Origin: Bacillaceae bacterium UBA7792
GTDB taxonomy: Bacteria; Bacillota; Bacilli; Bacillales; Cytobacillaceae
Direction: 5' to 3'
Length of the DNA stretch: 20,699 nt
Assembly: GCA_002480735.1 (NCBI GenBank)
Contig: DLCS01000140.1
Span: 1-20,699 of the forward strand
Part shown: positions 1 through 8,919 of the stretch, one piece after another
Numbering within the stretch: the stretch's first letter is position 1
How the letters are laid out: the number at the start of each line of letters is the position of its first letter
The notes under the pieces: model-generated
What the model saw: the letters and a program-made list of their open reading frames with translations, nothing else
Told to the model about the DNA's origin: nothing
Databases searched by the model: none
Program-made: the position numbers and the translations under genes

Positions 1-813
1 TAAACGGATGTTATAGCCATTTTCTGTTTTCCTTACATATTCAACGCGCTGACCCTTTCGAATGGAATGCGGATCCAGCTTATCCTCAATCGCATCCACA
101 AAAGATTGCAAACCACCCTTTGGGGTAAGAAACATTCCTTTTTTGCTTCCATTTGCAGCAGGGCTCTTCTTTGGAGCTGGCGTCCCTTTTTTCATCCCGA
201 TAACGAGACTGCGATACTTTTGCTCTACCTCATAGAATTGTGGGAACGTCGACATCAAACTCATTTGATCAATATCACCAGCATAGATCCCTGATAATAA
301 TGGCTCAATTAAATTTTCTACGACTTCATCTCCTAATCTTCTCCTAAAGAAATGACCTAATGACTGGTCCCGAGCGGCATTCGATCTTGGCAGTACAAAA
401 TCGGCTCCTGCTCTCATTTTTCCTGCGAGAGAAAAAAGTCCGGTTGTAATGAATGGACCAATTTGAGTGGGTATCCCCATAATTGAACCACCTGGCATTG
501 GATGGAGCTTTCCTTTTGCAAGGACATATGATTTTCCTGCTGTATTACTCACTAACTGATCCCCAATACCTACTTCTTTGGCGAGCCTAGAAGCACTTTG
601 TTTCCGAGCTATAAATGAATCTGGACCCCTTTCAATCACAAATCCATCACGAACCACTGTTTGGATTTTACCACCAAGACGATGGGTTGCTTCAATTAAG
701 ATGACTTCTATTGGAAGCTTCTTCTCCCGTGCTTCTTTCTGTAGATAGAAAGCAGTTGTGAGACCTGTAATACCTCCCCCAAGTATTACAACCCTTTTAC
801 TTGTTTCAGACAC
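1..813 (-). CDS. hemY: Coproporphyrinogen III oxidase (HemY/CgoX), 3' end beyond window
   Basis: Partial gene: 271 codons from a GTG start, still open at the left edge. The family is about 470 aa, so roughly 200 codons are missing. The N-terminus reads MSETSKRVVILGGGITGL, an FAD-binding Rossmann motif (GGGITG), followed by an ERGPDSF segment typical of the protoporphyrinogen/coproporphyrinogen oxidase family. In Firmicutes this flavoenzyme oxidises coproporphyrinogen III to coproporphyrin III, with oxygen as the usual acceptor. The start is supported by GAAGG nine bases before the GTG. It begins 28 bases after the hemH stop and is the third gene of the hemE-hemH-hemY operon. The reading frame is intact over the visible part. 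Confidence 0.95.
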   Translation of the reverse strand, partial: MSETSKRVVILGGGITGLTTAFYLQKEAREKKLPIEVILIEATHRLGGKIQTVVRDGFVIERGPDSFIARKQSASRLAKEVGIGDQLVSNTAGKSYVLAKGKLHPMPGGSIMGIPTQIGPFITTGLFSLAGKMRAGADFVLPRSNAARDQSLGHFFRRRLGDEVVENLIEPLLSGIYAGDIDQMSLMSTFPQFYEVEQKYRSLVIGMKKGTPAPKKSPAANGSKKGMFLTPKGGLQSFVDAIEDKLDPHSIRKGQRVEYVRKTENGYNIRL

Positions 814-841
814 AGTAAATCGCCTTCTTTACATATCAGAT

Positions 842-1768
842 TTAGATCAATTTTGAGATAGCTGAAGCCATGGCATCGATAAATAATGGATCTGTGTTTG
901 GCATATCAGGTCGATAATAGTTTACTCCCAACTCATCTGTAATCACCTTACACTCATAATCATTATCGTATAAAACCTCTAAATGCTCTGCAACAAAGCC
1001 AACAGGTGTATAGACGAATGCCTTGTAATGCTTCTCATTATATAATTCTCTCGTTAGATCCTGAACATCAGGTCCAAGCCAGGGCTCTGGTGTATTACCA
1101 GCACTTTGCCAGCCTACATAGTAATGACTAATACCTGCACCCGCAGCAATTAAATCAGCAGTTTCTTGTAATTGCTGTGGATATGGGTCTCCAAGCTGTA
1201 GAATTTTCTCCGGTAGGCTATGGGCAGAAACGATTAAGGCAGCTTCTTTTTGTTCTTCCTCTGGCATTTGCGCCACCGTTTCTTTTATTTTCTCAACCCA
1301 ATATTGAATAAACTTAGGCTCCTTATACCAGCTTTCAACTGATTTAATAACAGGGCCTCCCAGCTTTTCAGCTTCTTCTACTGCCCTTCCATTATAGGAT
1401 TTGATGCTGAAGGTAGAGAAATGAGGTGCTAAAACGATACTAACTGCCTCTTCGATTCCATCGTCATGCATTTGTTTCACAGCATCCTCAATAAATGGCT
1501 CAATATGCTTTAAACCGATATACAACTTAAATTCGATCTCATCCTGAATACTGTTTAAATGCTCGACAAGAGCGTGGGCTTGTTTATTGGTAGTCTCAGC
1601 AAGTGGTGAGATGCCACCAATTGCTTGATAACGATTCTTTAAATCCTCCAGCATTTCCTCAGATGGCCTACGTCCATGACGAATATGGGTATAATATCGT
1701 TCAATATCCTCTTCTTTATAAGGTGTACCATATGCCATAACTAGTAGACCCATTTGTCTTTTTGTCAT
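842..1768 (-). CDS. hemH: Coproporphyrin III ferrochelatase (HemH/CpfC)
   Basis: Soluble ferrochelatase that inserts Fe(II) into coproporphyrin III in the Gram-positive heme pathway. With the chosen start it is 308 aa (B. subtilis HemH is 310), and the metal-site residues fall at the B. subtilis positions: Tyr13 in MAYGTP, His183 in SAHSLPEK and Glu264 in EHLEVLYD. An in-frame ATG three codons upstream (1777) directly abuts the GAGGTGA Shine-Dalgarno sequence, leaving no spacer. The ATG at 1768 has a normal spacing and gives the N-terminus MTKRQMG, which matches B. subtilis MSRKKMG. It lies about 75 bases after hemE with no terminator between them, so the two are probably cotranscribed. Confidence 0.96.
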   Translation of the reverse strand: MTKRQMGLLVMAYGTPYKEEDIERYYTHIRHGRRPSEEMLEDLKNRYQAIGGISPLAETTNKQAHALVEHLNSIQDEIEFKLYIGLKHIEPFIEDAVKQMHDDGIEEAVSIVLAPHFSTFSIKSYNGRAVEEAEKLGGPVIKSVESWYKEPKFIQYWVEKIKETVAQMPEEEQKEAALIVSAHSLPEKILQLGDPYPQQLQETADLIAAGAGISHYYVGWQSAGNTPEPWLGPDVQDLTRELYNEKHYKAFVYTPVGFVAEHLEVLYDNDYECKVITDELGVNYYRPDMPNTDPLFIDAMASAISKLI

Positions 1769-1777
1769 TTTTTTCAT

Positions 1778-1784
1778 TCACCTC
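1778..1784 (-). promoter_or_regulatory. Ribosome binding site that decides the hemH start
   Basis: GAGGTGA on the minus strand. It ends one base before the ATG at 1777 and 9 bases before the ATG at 1768. Normal Bacillus spacing favours 1768. Confidence 0.7.
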
Positions 1785-1844
1785 ATTTAACGTCTCGTTG
1801 CATCTTTCTTAATTTGTTTTGCTTTATTCCAACGCTTTGCCGTA

Positions 1845-2891
1845 TTAGCCGCGAAGCTTCGTTGCAGAATACTCATGTATAAAAGTAGTAAGTCTCTTAA
1901 GTGTTTCAGGGTTTACCTGTGGGAACACACCATGACCGAGGTTAAAAATATAGCCAGGACGCTCCATTCCTTGATCAAGAATGGCTTTCGCTCTTTCTTC
2001 AATCACTTCCCAAGGTGCAAGCAGGATCGCTGGATCAAGATTCCCTTGAACGGTCTTTGTGATCCCTTTCGCTCTCGCCTCGCTAATTGGCAGACGCCAA
2101 TCAAGGCCAACAACATCGAGCGGTAAATCATTCCATTCAAGAGCTAGATGACTTGCTCCAACCCCAAACATAATAAGCGGAACATTTTCCTCACGTAATG
2201 CAGTAAAAATACGGTTCATCACTGGTTTTATGAAGGTACGATAGTCCTCAACATTTAAAGCACCGACCCAAGAATCAAATATTTGGATGGCTTTTGCTCC
2301 AGCTTTAATTTGAGACTTGACATATGTAATCGTCGTTTCTGCAAGCTTATCCATGAGCGCAAACCAAGCCTTCGGTTCTGCATACATAAAGGCTTTCGTT
2401 TTATTGTAATTTTTGGACGGTCCGCCTTCAATCATATAGCTTGCCAAAGTAAATGGTGCCCCAGCAAAGCCAATCAATGGGACTGATAGCTGTTCTTCTG
2501 TTAAAAGCTTAATCGTATCTAGTACATAGGGCACATCTTCCTCAGGATGAATTTCTCCTAGTTTTTCCACATCCGTAAGCGAACGAATCGGATTAGAGAT
2601 TACAGGACCCACCCCTGCCTTGATTTCAACATCTACACCCAATGCAGGAAGTGGAGTCATAATATCCTTATAAAGGATAGCTGCATCGACATTATATTGT
2701 TCAACTGGAAGCCTTGTCACATAAGCACAAAGCTCAGGTTGATGAGTGATTTCAAACAGAGAATATTTCTCTTTGATTGCTCGATACTCTGGCTGTGATC
2801 TTCCAGCCTGTCGCATGTACCAAACAGGCACATGGGACGTCTGTTCTCCTCTTGCCGCTCTCAATAATGTATCATTTATTTCTCTGACCAT
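1845..2891 (-). CDS. hemE: Uroporphyrinogen III decarboxylase (HemE)
   Basis: Cytosolic enzyme that removes four acetate carboxyls from uroporphyrinogen III to give coproporphyrinogen III, the branch-point intermediate used by HemY and HemH downstream. The 348-aa product begins [16 protein letters not shown]. It carries the substrate-binding [15 protein letters not shown] block (Arg27, Arg31), Asp76 in ILYKDIMTP (the catalytic Asp), and the C-terminal FNLGHGVFP signature. The ATG at 2891 is chosen because AAAGGTGG precedes it by 10 bases. A longer in-frame ORF from 2927 starts inside an inverted repeat and upstream of the predicted transcription start, so it is unlikely. First gene of the heme operon. 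Confidence 0.96.
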   Translation of the reverse strand: MVREINDTLLRAARGEQTSHVPVWYMRQAGRSQPEYRAIKEKYSLFEITHQPELCAYVTRLPVEQYNVDAAILYKDIMTPLPALGVDVEIKAGVGPVISNPIRSLTDVEKLGEIHPEEDVPYVLDTIKLLTEEQLSVPLIGFAGAPFTLASYMIEGGPSKNYNKTKAFMYAEPKAWFALMDKLAETTITYVKSQIKAGAKAIQIFDSWVGALNVEDYRTFIKPVMNRIFTALREENVPLIMFGVGASHLALEWNDLPLDVVGLDWRLPISEARAKGITKTVQGNLDPAILLAPWEVIEERAKAILDQGMERPGYIFNLGHGVFPQVNPETLKRLTTFIHEYSATKLRG

Positions 2892-2918
2892 TAAGTAACT
2901 TCCACCTTTCAGCCCAGT

Positions 2919-2950
2919 CATTCTCATTTTAGTCTAAAAAAATGAGAATG
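2919..2950. repeat. 12+12 bp inverted repeat at the hemE promoter, candidate operator
   Basis: CATTCTCATTTT (2919-2930) and AAAATGAGAATG (2939-2950) are perfect complements around an 8-base spacer. The repeat covers the predicted -10 box, most of the spacer and the transcription start of hemE. Neither strand has a T-run after it, so it is not a normal Rho-independent terminator. It is not a 7-1-7 Fur/PerR box. A repressor operator or a 5' mRNA stem is inferred. Confidence 0.6.
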
Positions 2951-2955
2951 GACAA
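2926..2955 (-). promoter_or_regulatory. Predicted sigma-A promoter for hemE-hemH-hemY
   Basis: Minus strand: -35 TTGTCC (2950-2955), 18-base spacer, -10 TAAAAT (2926-2931), with expected start near 2919, about 28 bases before the hemE ATG. It matches the consensus moderately well and overlaps the inverted repeat at 2919-2950. Confidence 0.45.
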
Positions 2956-3032
2956 TTTATACTCATTCTAATATAGCGTTTTCTCCTATTGTTGTATACA
3001 TTACCGTAGGAAGTGTCGAAAATTAGTCGTAT

Positions 3033-4832
3033 TTAGCCCATCTCAAACTGATTTCTATAGGATTCGTAATAAAAGCCCTTTTGTGCCATAAGCTCCTCAT
3101 GGGTTCCCTTTTCGGTCAGCTCCCCATCACGAATAACGAGGATAAGATCAGCATGCTCGATGGTCTTTAAACGGTGGGCAATCACAAAGCTCGTTCTGCC
3201 CTCCATTAAATTTCTAAGGCCTGATTGAATTTCAATTTCCGTTTTTGTGTCAATGCTTGATGTCGCCTCATCGAGAATCAATAGTCTAGAATCAGCCAAA
3301 ATCGCACGAGCAATGGCCAGAAGCTGCTTCTGACCTTGACTCAGATTATTACCGCCGGAAGTGATGATGGTATCGTATTGGTTTGGCAGATGCTTGATAA
3401 AGCGATGTGCTGATGCTGCTTTTGCAGCACGGATCACTTCCTCATCAGTGGCTTCCAGCTTCCCATAACGAATATTCTCCATGATGCTTCCTGAAAAAAG
3501 GAACGTATCCTGCAAGACAATTCCGATATTCCGACGCAAATCACTAATTCGATAATCCTTAATATTATGTCCATCAATTTTCACTTCACCAGAATCTACC
3601 TCATAAAATCGAGTCAACAAATTGAGCAATGTCGTCTTTCCTGAACCGGTTGGTCCAACGATTGCGATCGTTTGTCCAGCACGAGCTTGGAGACTGATAT
3701 TCCGTAAAATAGGGATCCCTTCTTTGTATCCAAAGGAAACATTGGAGAATTCCACGTCCCCTATCAATACGTCTATCGATATCGCATCCCTTTTATCCTG
3801 TAAATCAGGAACTTCATCCATAATTTCAAAGGCTCTTTCAGCCCCAGCAATCGCCGACTGGAACGTATTTAATAGACTTGACATTTGATTGATGGGACGA
3901 AAGAACTGTCTAGAATAGGTAACAAATGCGGCAATCACTCCAACCGTAGCCAGACCATGAAGGGTCAGCAGGGCACCTGATGCAATAATCAGACCCATTC
4001 CAAGATTATTAATGAAATTATTGACTGGTCCAATAAAACCTGAAACGATTTCTGCATTAGCTGAAGAGGTTCTTAATCTCTCATTCACCTTAGAGAACCT
4101 GTCAAACACCCTTTCTTCTTGGCCAAATAGCTGGATAATTTCTAAGCCTGAAATAGACTCCTCAACCACTCCATTTAACTCTCCTAAATCCCTTTGTCTT
4201 TTAATAAAATTGCTGCTACTGTATTTAATAATTTTCTTTGTTGTATAAAACATAATAGGAATGACACAGATTGTTACTAGTGCCATCATCCAATTCAAAT
4301 ACAGCATCGCGATTAACACACCCACAACCGTTAACACGGAGGAGAAAATTTGAATCACGCTTTGACTTAAGGCATTGTTTAATTGATCGATGTCATTTGT
4401 GACCCGGCTCATAAGATCACCTGTTGTGCGCCGATCAAAGAATCTTAATGACAGGCTCTGCAGCTGATCGAATAATTCCTGACGAAGTTGCTTGATCGTA
4501 ACAAGTGAGACACGGATCATGATATAGGATTGAATCCAGGTGAAAAAGGAGAGGGCCAGGTAAACTACTGCTAGAATCGCTCCCATCCGTACCGTTCCAC
4601 TAATATCCTTTGGAATCACATATTCATCGATAATGATTCCGATTAAATAAGGACCCACTAGCCCAAGGATTGTCGTCAAGAGTACAAACAAAATAGCAAG
4701 AATGAGGGGCGCTTTTTCCTTTCTCATATAGTTCCATATGCGGATTAGCGTACCTTTGCTATCCTTTGCCTTGACTACGGGACCGCCAAATCTCCCCTTA
4801 CTGCCAGGATGTTTCATAGCGACCTGACTCAT
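3033..4832 (-). CDS. Heterodimeric ABC exporter subunit with the canonical ATP site (YfiC-like)
   Basis: 599-aa half-transporter: six-helix type-I exporter membrane domain (about residues 40-325) fused to a nucleotide-binding domain. Walker A is GPTGSGKT (393-400), Walker B LLILDEA carries the catalytic Glu522, and the switch His553 sits in IAHR. Its signature is LSQGQ (497-501) instead of LSGGQ, as expected for the subunit that completes the degenerate site of a BmrCD/TM287-288-type heterodimer. The N-terminus MSQVAMKHPGSKGRFGGP resembles B. subtilis YfiC-type proteins (from memory). The start at 4832 is chosen for AGGAGG nine bases upstream (4842-4847). It overlaps the preceding partner gene by 35 bases, so expression is coupled. 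The substrate (drug, lipid or peptide) cannot be told. Confidence 0.93.
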   Translation of the reverse strand: MSQVAMKHPGSKGRFGGPVVKAKDSKGTLIRIWNYMRKEKAPLILAILFVLLTTILGLVGPYLIGIIIDEYVIPKDISGTVRMGAILAVVYLALSFFTWIQSYIMIRVSLVTIKQLRQELFDQLQSLSLRFFDRRTTGDLMSRVTNDIDQLNNALSQSVIQIFSSVLTVVGVLIAMLYLNWMMALVTICVIPIMFYTTKKIIKYSSSNFIKRQRDLGELNGVVEESISGLEIIQLFGQEERVFDRFSKVNERLRTSSANAEIVSGFIGPVNNFINNLGMGLIIASGALLTLHGLATVGVIAAFVTYSRQFFRPINQMSSLLNTFQSAIAGAERAFEIMDEVPDLQDKRDAISIDVLIGDVEFSNVSFGYKEGIPILRNISLQARAGQTIAIVGPTGSGKTTLLNLLTRFYEVDSGEVKIDGHNIKDYRISDLRRNIGIVLQDTFLFSGSIMENIRYGKLEATDEEVIRAAKAASAHRFIKHLPNQYDTIITSGGNNLSQGQKQLLAIARAILADSRLLILDEATSSIDTKTEIEIQSGLRNLMEGRTSFVIAHRLKTIEHADLILVIRDGELTEKGTHEELMAQKGFYYESYRNQFEMG

Positions 4833-6567
4833 GAACGCTCTCCTCCTTTCCACCTTGGGTCCGATAAATCTCTTGATAGACAGAATTAGTTGCTACTAAT
4901 TCACGATGGGTCCCCATTCCAACGATTCTTCCATCCTCCATGACGATGATGCGATCTGCCTTCATCACGGACGAGATTTTCGAGGAAATGATGAAGGTTG
5001 TGGAATCCTTGTACTCCTCCTGCAAAGAATGAAGAATGGCTTTTTCAGATAATGCATCCACAGCAGAGGTTGAATCATCCAAGATTAAAATTGGTGGCTT
5101 TCGCACAAGTGCGCGTGCGATTGACAATCTTTGCTTCTGTCCCCCTGAAAGATTGCTCCCTCCTTGTGTTAAAACATGTTCAAACTCTCCATCAAGCTTT
5201 TCAATAAATTCCATTGCATTCGCTGCAGAGGAAGCAAATACAGCCTCCTCCTTACTGACATCATCTTTTCCATATTGTAAATTGTCCATAATAGTACCGG
5301 AGAAAACACTTGCCTTCTGAGGAATAAAACCAATCGCCACCCTTAGCTGACGAAGACCATACTCTTTAATGTTCCGTCCATCAATACATATTTCTCCTCT
5401 GTCCACATCATATAGACGAGGAATTAGTTTCATTAAAGTAGATTTACCGCTCCCAATGGTTCCGATAATCCCGATTTTCTCACCGCCATTTGCTTTAAAT
5501 GAGATTTCCTTTAGGACATATTCACCATTCTTACTATAACTGAAGTCAACATTGCGAAATTCAATATTCCCTTTAATCTTTTCAGGCCGATATGCCTCTT
5601 GTGACTCTTGAATATCAGGAACCGTATCAAGTACTTGTTTAATGCGCTCAGCAGATGGGAATGCTCTTGAAATCACCATCAGAACATGACTGCTGCTGAT
5701 TAATGCATTAAGTGTAATCGTCAAGTAGTTAATAAAGGCTAGGATCACCCCAACCTCTGAGGTTCCTTGCTCCACCTTGATGACGCCCATCCATAATGCA
5801 GCAACAATCCCGATATTCACAAGAAAAAGCATGACAGGCATAAGTCCCATCATCATTTGATTAGCCCGCCGATTGATATTCGTTAAATCGTGATTAATCG
5901 CAGCAAAGCCTGTTTTTTCATACTCCTGTCTGCCAAACGCCTTCACGACGCGAATTCCCGCTAAATTCTCCTGAAGCTTTGTATTGATTCGGTCAACTGT
6001 CTCCTGAACCTTTCGAAAAAGCCTGCCTGCATGTTTCATGAAATACCAATTGACGATCGCGAGCAGTGGAATCAATACAATGAGAATCGGAAAGAAATCT
6101 CTTGCAGAAACAAATACGATAATGACACTTCCAATAAATAAAAGTGGGCTTCTCACAAATACTTTCAAAGTCATTAGCAAGGCCATTTGAACAGAAGAGA
6201 CATCATTTGTTGTGATCGTGATTAATTTCCCTGTTCTGATTTCATCCGTATTTCTAGCTGAGAATTGCTCAATCCTTGCAAACAGCTCCTGGCGAATATC
6301 TGTTGCAAAATTCACTGCTGCTTTCGTACTGTAAATCGAGCAGGCAAGTCCTCCAAAGAGACCGATAAGAGCTGCAGCAAGCAAAAGAATGCTCATCTTC
6401 ACGACATAGGAATGATCCCCCGTGGCAATGCCATTATCAATGATATGCTGCATGAGCATTGGCTGCATGAGATCCATCGCAACCTCTAGACACATAAAGA
6501 GAGGCCCTATAATGGCAAACATCCAATAAGGTCTCAAATATTTTAATAGATTCCATAAAGCTTGCAT
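4798..6567 (-). CDS. Heterodimeric ABC exporter subunit with a degenerate ATP site (YfiB-like)
   Basis: 589-aa half-transporter with six predicted membrane helices (about residues 15-300) and a C-terminal ATPase domain. Walker A is GTIGSGKS (369-376) and the signature is a canonical LSGGQ (473-477). Walker B ends ILILDDST, so Asp498 replaces the catalytic Glu. The switch region reads TFIISSK, so Ser529 replaces the switch His. Both changes mark the non-hydrolysing partner of a heterodimeric exporter. The intact LSGGQ would complete the active site of the 599-aa subunit. Start: ATG with GAGGA about seven bases upstream. First gene of a two-gene operon, with its own predicted promoter at 6612-6641. 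Transported substrate unknown. Confidence 0.93.
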   Translation of the reverse strand: MQALWNLLKYLRPYWMFAIIGPLFMCLEVAMDLMQPMLMQHIIDNGIATGDHSYVVKMSILLLAAALIGLFGGLACSIYSTKAAVNFATDIRQELFARIEQFSARNTDEIRTGKLITITTNDVSSVQMALLMTLKVFVRSPLLFIGSVIIVFVSARDFFPILIVLIPLLAIVNWYFMKHAGRLFRKVQETVDRINTKLQENLAGIRVVKAFGRQEYEKTGFAAINHDLTNINRRANQMMMGLMPVMLFLVNIGIVAALWMGVIKVEQGTSEVGVILAFINYLTITLNALISSSHVLMVISRAFPSAERIKQVLDTVPDIQESQEAYRPEKIKGNIEFRNVDFSYSKNGEYVLKEISFKANGGEKIGIIGTIGSGKSTLMKLIPRLYDVDRGEICIDGRNIKEYGLRQLRVAIGFIPQKASVFSGTIMDNLQYGKDDVSKEEAVFASSAANAMEFIEKLDGEFEHVLTQGGSNLSGGQKQRLSIARALVRKPPILILDDSTSAVDALSEKAILHSLQEEYKDSTTFIISSKISSVMKADRIIVMEDGRIVGMGTHRELVATNSVYQEIYRTQGGKEESVHESGRYETSWQ

Positions 6568-6611
6568 GACTTGTCCTCATTTATTAGTGAAATTTAAAAA
6601 GCAACGGCTCT

Positions 6612-6641
6612 ATTATAAGCTAATGAGTATTTGAATAACAA
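6612..6641 (-). promoter_or_regulatory. Predicted sigma-A promoter for the ABC exporter operon
   Basis: Minus strand: -35 TTGTTA (6636-6641), 18-base spacer, -10 TATAAT (6612-6617, perfect). It lies 45 bases before the exporter start. A 13-bp palindrome AATAA-N3-TTATT (6634-6646) overlaps the -35 and could be an operator, although AT-rich palindromes arise easily by chance. Confidence 0.5.
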
Positions 6642-6666
6642 TTATTAAATTAGAATAACTCTATTT

Positions 6667-6695
6667 TTGCATATGAAGAAGCTATTCTCTAATAA
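6667..6695 (+). promoter_or_regulatory. Predicted sigma-A promoter for the YhgE/Pip gene
   Basis: Plus strand: -35 TTGCAT (6667-6672), 17-base spacer, -10 TAATAA (6690-6695), giving a short leader before the gene at 6716. It is divergent from the exporter promoter, and the two -35 boxes are about 25 bases apart. Confidence 0.4.
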
Positions 6696-6715
6696 TAAGG
6701 AAAACAGAAAAAAAG

Positions 6716-8875
6716 GTGAAGCGATTGAGAAAGGCTTGGGCTATTTTTCAAACAGACATGAAAAGAATTTGGGCCAATTGGTCAGCGGCAGTCATTATTA
6801 TTGGATTGATGATCCTCCCCTCCCTCTATGCCTGGTTTAATATTGAAGCTTCCTGGGACCCTTATGGAAACACAAAAGGAGTAGCGATCGCGATTACAAA
6901 TCTTGATCAGGGAGCAACGATCAATGGGGAGAAAATTAATATGGGAGATGAGATTGTTCAATCTCTGAAGGGCAATCATAAGCTTGGATGGAAATTCGTC
7001 ACCAAGAAGGAATCCCTACATGGCGTAAAAAGAGGACAATATTATGCAAGCATCATCATTCCCGAGAATTTTTCAATGGATATTGCTAGTGTCCTTTCAG
7101 ATGAACCAGTTAAGGCGACAATTGACTATTATGTAAATGAAAAAATCAATGCGATTGCTCCGAAGATTACCTCTACAGGGGCAACAGGCTTAATTGGGGA
7201 GATCAGTTACCAATTTATTAAGACGGCGAGTGAAACGATTTTTAGCGTCTTTAACGAGATTGGAATTGAATTGCAAAAGGATTTGCCCACGATCCGTCGT
7301 GCAAAGGAATTTATTTTTCGGCTCGAACAGGATCTCCCTAAAATAAGAGAGGTGATTGATACAGCCTCTTCCTATGCTGGGGATGCCGTTCAACTAATTG
7401 CTAGGCTTGAGAAGGATCTCCCTACGATAGAGAAGATCGCTTCAAAGGGAGCAGCACTGTCAAGCGATGTGAGTACATTTTTACAAAAAACTGGAGCTGT
7501 ATTGGAAAAAGTTGAACCCAATATTAAGCAGGATCTAATTTTACTTAAACAGACATCCAATCAGGTCGATGCTGCTATCAGCGAATTGGAAAGTGAGAAT
7601 CTCGATCCACAAATTCTTCAAGGTGCCTTAAAGGATTCCATCAACCGTCTTGATAGCGGGATGGCCTTAGCTGAGAGCATCCGCAAAACCTTTGAAAGCA
7701 TTGATGCTATGAGCAACAATCATCTTCTTGCAGATGAATCCAGTCAGCTAAGTGCACTACAAAGCCAGTTTGAACAACAAAAAAGGCTTCTTCAAGACAC
7801 CATAACCGCTCTGAACAATGGCTCCGAGCTTTCGGCTGCTTCCGTTCAAAATATTAGACAACATAAAAACCGAGCCGCACAAATTTTAGATGGGATGATC
7901 GGGAAATATAATAACGAAATTGCTCCTGCTATTCATTCAGAAATTGGAAAGATACAGGACGTACTAACCGATACATCAGCCGTTCTACAACAGGCAAAGA
8001 AGGATCTCCCAGCACTTAAACAAAAGCTTCCTACTATTTCAAAAGGCATCTCCAATGGGGCAAAAGAAATCAAAAGAATTCAGAAAGACTTTCCACTTCT
8101 TGAGGCAAAATTGAAGGATATCGCTAACAAAATTAGGGACTTTGAAAGGAAACAAAATCTTGAAGACATCATTGATTTATTAATTAACGACGTGAAACGG
8201 GAAAGTGACTTTGTTGCTGAGCCAGTACGTCTAAACGCTCACAAGCTATTTCCAATTCCAAACTACGGTTCAGCCATGTCTCCTTTTTTCACAACCTTAT
8301 CATTATGGGTAGGCGCATTATTATTAGTTTCCCTGCTAACGATCCATGTTGATAATCGTGAAGGCGTTTACCGCAGCTATCATATTTATTTTGGAAGATT
8401 TTTGACCTTCTGGGTGATTGCCCTATTTCAGTCCCTAATCGTCACCATTGGCGATATGTATATCCTCAATACATATGTTGTTGACAAAGTCTGGTTTGTC
8501 ATTTTTGGATTATTGATTAGCTCCCTTTTCATGTTGATTGTTTATACGATGGTATCTGTGTTCGGAAATGTGGGCAAGGCGATCAGCATTATCCTTCTTG
8601 TCCTGCAAATTTCTGGTTCTGGTGGAACATTCCCGATCCAAATGACGCCAGCTTTTTTTCAACTGATCAATCCGTTCTTGCCCTTCACCTACGCAATAAG
8701 CTTGATGAGAGAAGCAACAGGCGGAATGATTATGGGTATTGTCATTCGTGATCTCCTTATCCTTGCAGTGTATGCAGTCATTACCTTAGTTATTGGCATT
8801 TCATTAAAGAAACTTGTGAATCGGCTTGGGGCTCCATTAGTTAATAAGGCAAGGGAAAGTAAGATCATTCATTAA
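6716..8875 (+). CDS. yhgE: YhgE/Pip-family membrane protein
   Basis: 719-aa protein. One N-terminal membrane helix (about 22-40) is followed by a large extracytoplasmic domain (about 45-515) and a C-terminal bundle of about five helices (roughly 522-695), resembling an ABC-2-type permease module. This is the YhgE/Pip (phage infection protein) architecture, also related to type VII secretion EsaA. Molecular function is unsettled. The extracellular part is helical and repeats a D-L/F-P motif at 189, 206, 234, 430 and 458, each followed by a short amphipathic stretch (for example EKDLPTIEKI). The GTG at 6716 abuts AAAAGG. A TTG three codons later (6725) has better spacing, so the true start may be 6725. 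In B. subtilis yhgE also lies close to hemEHY (from memory). Confidence 0.85.
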   Translation: MKRLRKAWAIFQTDMKRIWANWSAAVIIIGLMILPSLYAWFNIEASWDPYGNTKGVAIAITNLDQGATINGEKINMGDEIVQSLKGNHKLGWKFVTKKESLHGVKRGQYYASIIIPENFSMDIASVLSDEPVKATIDYYVNEKINAIAPKITSTGATGLIGEISYQFIKTASETIFSVFNEIGIELQKDLPTIRRAKEFIFRLEQDLPKIREVIDTASSYAGDAVQLIARLEKDLPTIEKIASKGAALSSDVSTFLQKTGAVLEKVEPNIKQDLILLKQTSNQVDAAISELESENLDPQILQGALKDSINRLDSGMALAESIRKTFESIDAMSNNHLLADESSQLSALQSQFEQQKRLLQDTITALNNGSELSAASVQNIRQHKNRAAQILDGMIGKYNNEIAPAIHSEIGKIQDVLTDTSAVLQQAKKDLPALKQKLPTISKGISNGAKEIKRIQKDFPLLEAKLKDIANKIRDFERKQNLEDIIDLLINDVKRESDFVAEPVRLNAHKLFPIPNYGSAMSPFFTTLSLWVGALLLVSLLTIHVDNREGVYRSYHIYFGRFLTFWVIALFQSLIVTIGDMYILNTYVVDKVWFVIFGLLISSLFMLIVYTMVSVFGNVGKAISIILLVLQISGSGGTFPIQMTPAFFQLINPFLPFTYAISLMREATGGMIMGIVIRDLLILAVYAVITLVIGISLKKLVNRLGAPLVNKARESKIIH

Positions 8876-8884
8876 AAAATTGAA

Positions 8885-8914
8885 GAGGACTAGGGCTTAT
8901 CCTCCCTAGTCCTC
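8885..8914. terminator. Bidirectional Rho-independent terminator
   Basis: GAGGACTAGGG (8885-8895) pairs perfectly with CCCTAGTCCTC (8904-8914) around an 8-base loop. It is followed on the plus strand by a T-rich run (TTCTTTTTT) and on the minus strand by TTCAATTTTTTAA. It sits between the convergent YhgE and cytochrome c genes, 5 bases from the latter's stop, and can serve both. Confidence 0.88.
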
Positions 8915-8919
8915 AAAGA

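Noticed and set aside
1845..2927. Longer hemE reading frame starting MRMTGLKGG
   Set aside because: No ribosome binding site, and the start lies within the inverted repeat and upstream of the predicted transcription start. The ATG at 2891 has AAAGGTGG at good spacing.
2992..2999. TGTATACA palindrome upstream of hemE
   Set aside because: Eight bases of AT-rich symmetry are expected by chance, and no promoter element aligns with it.
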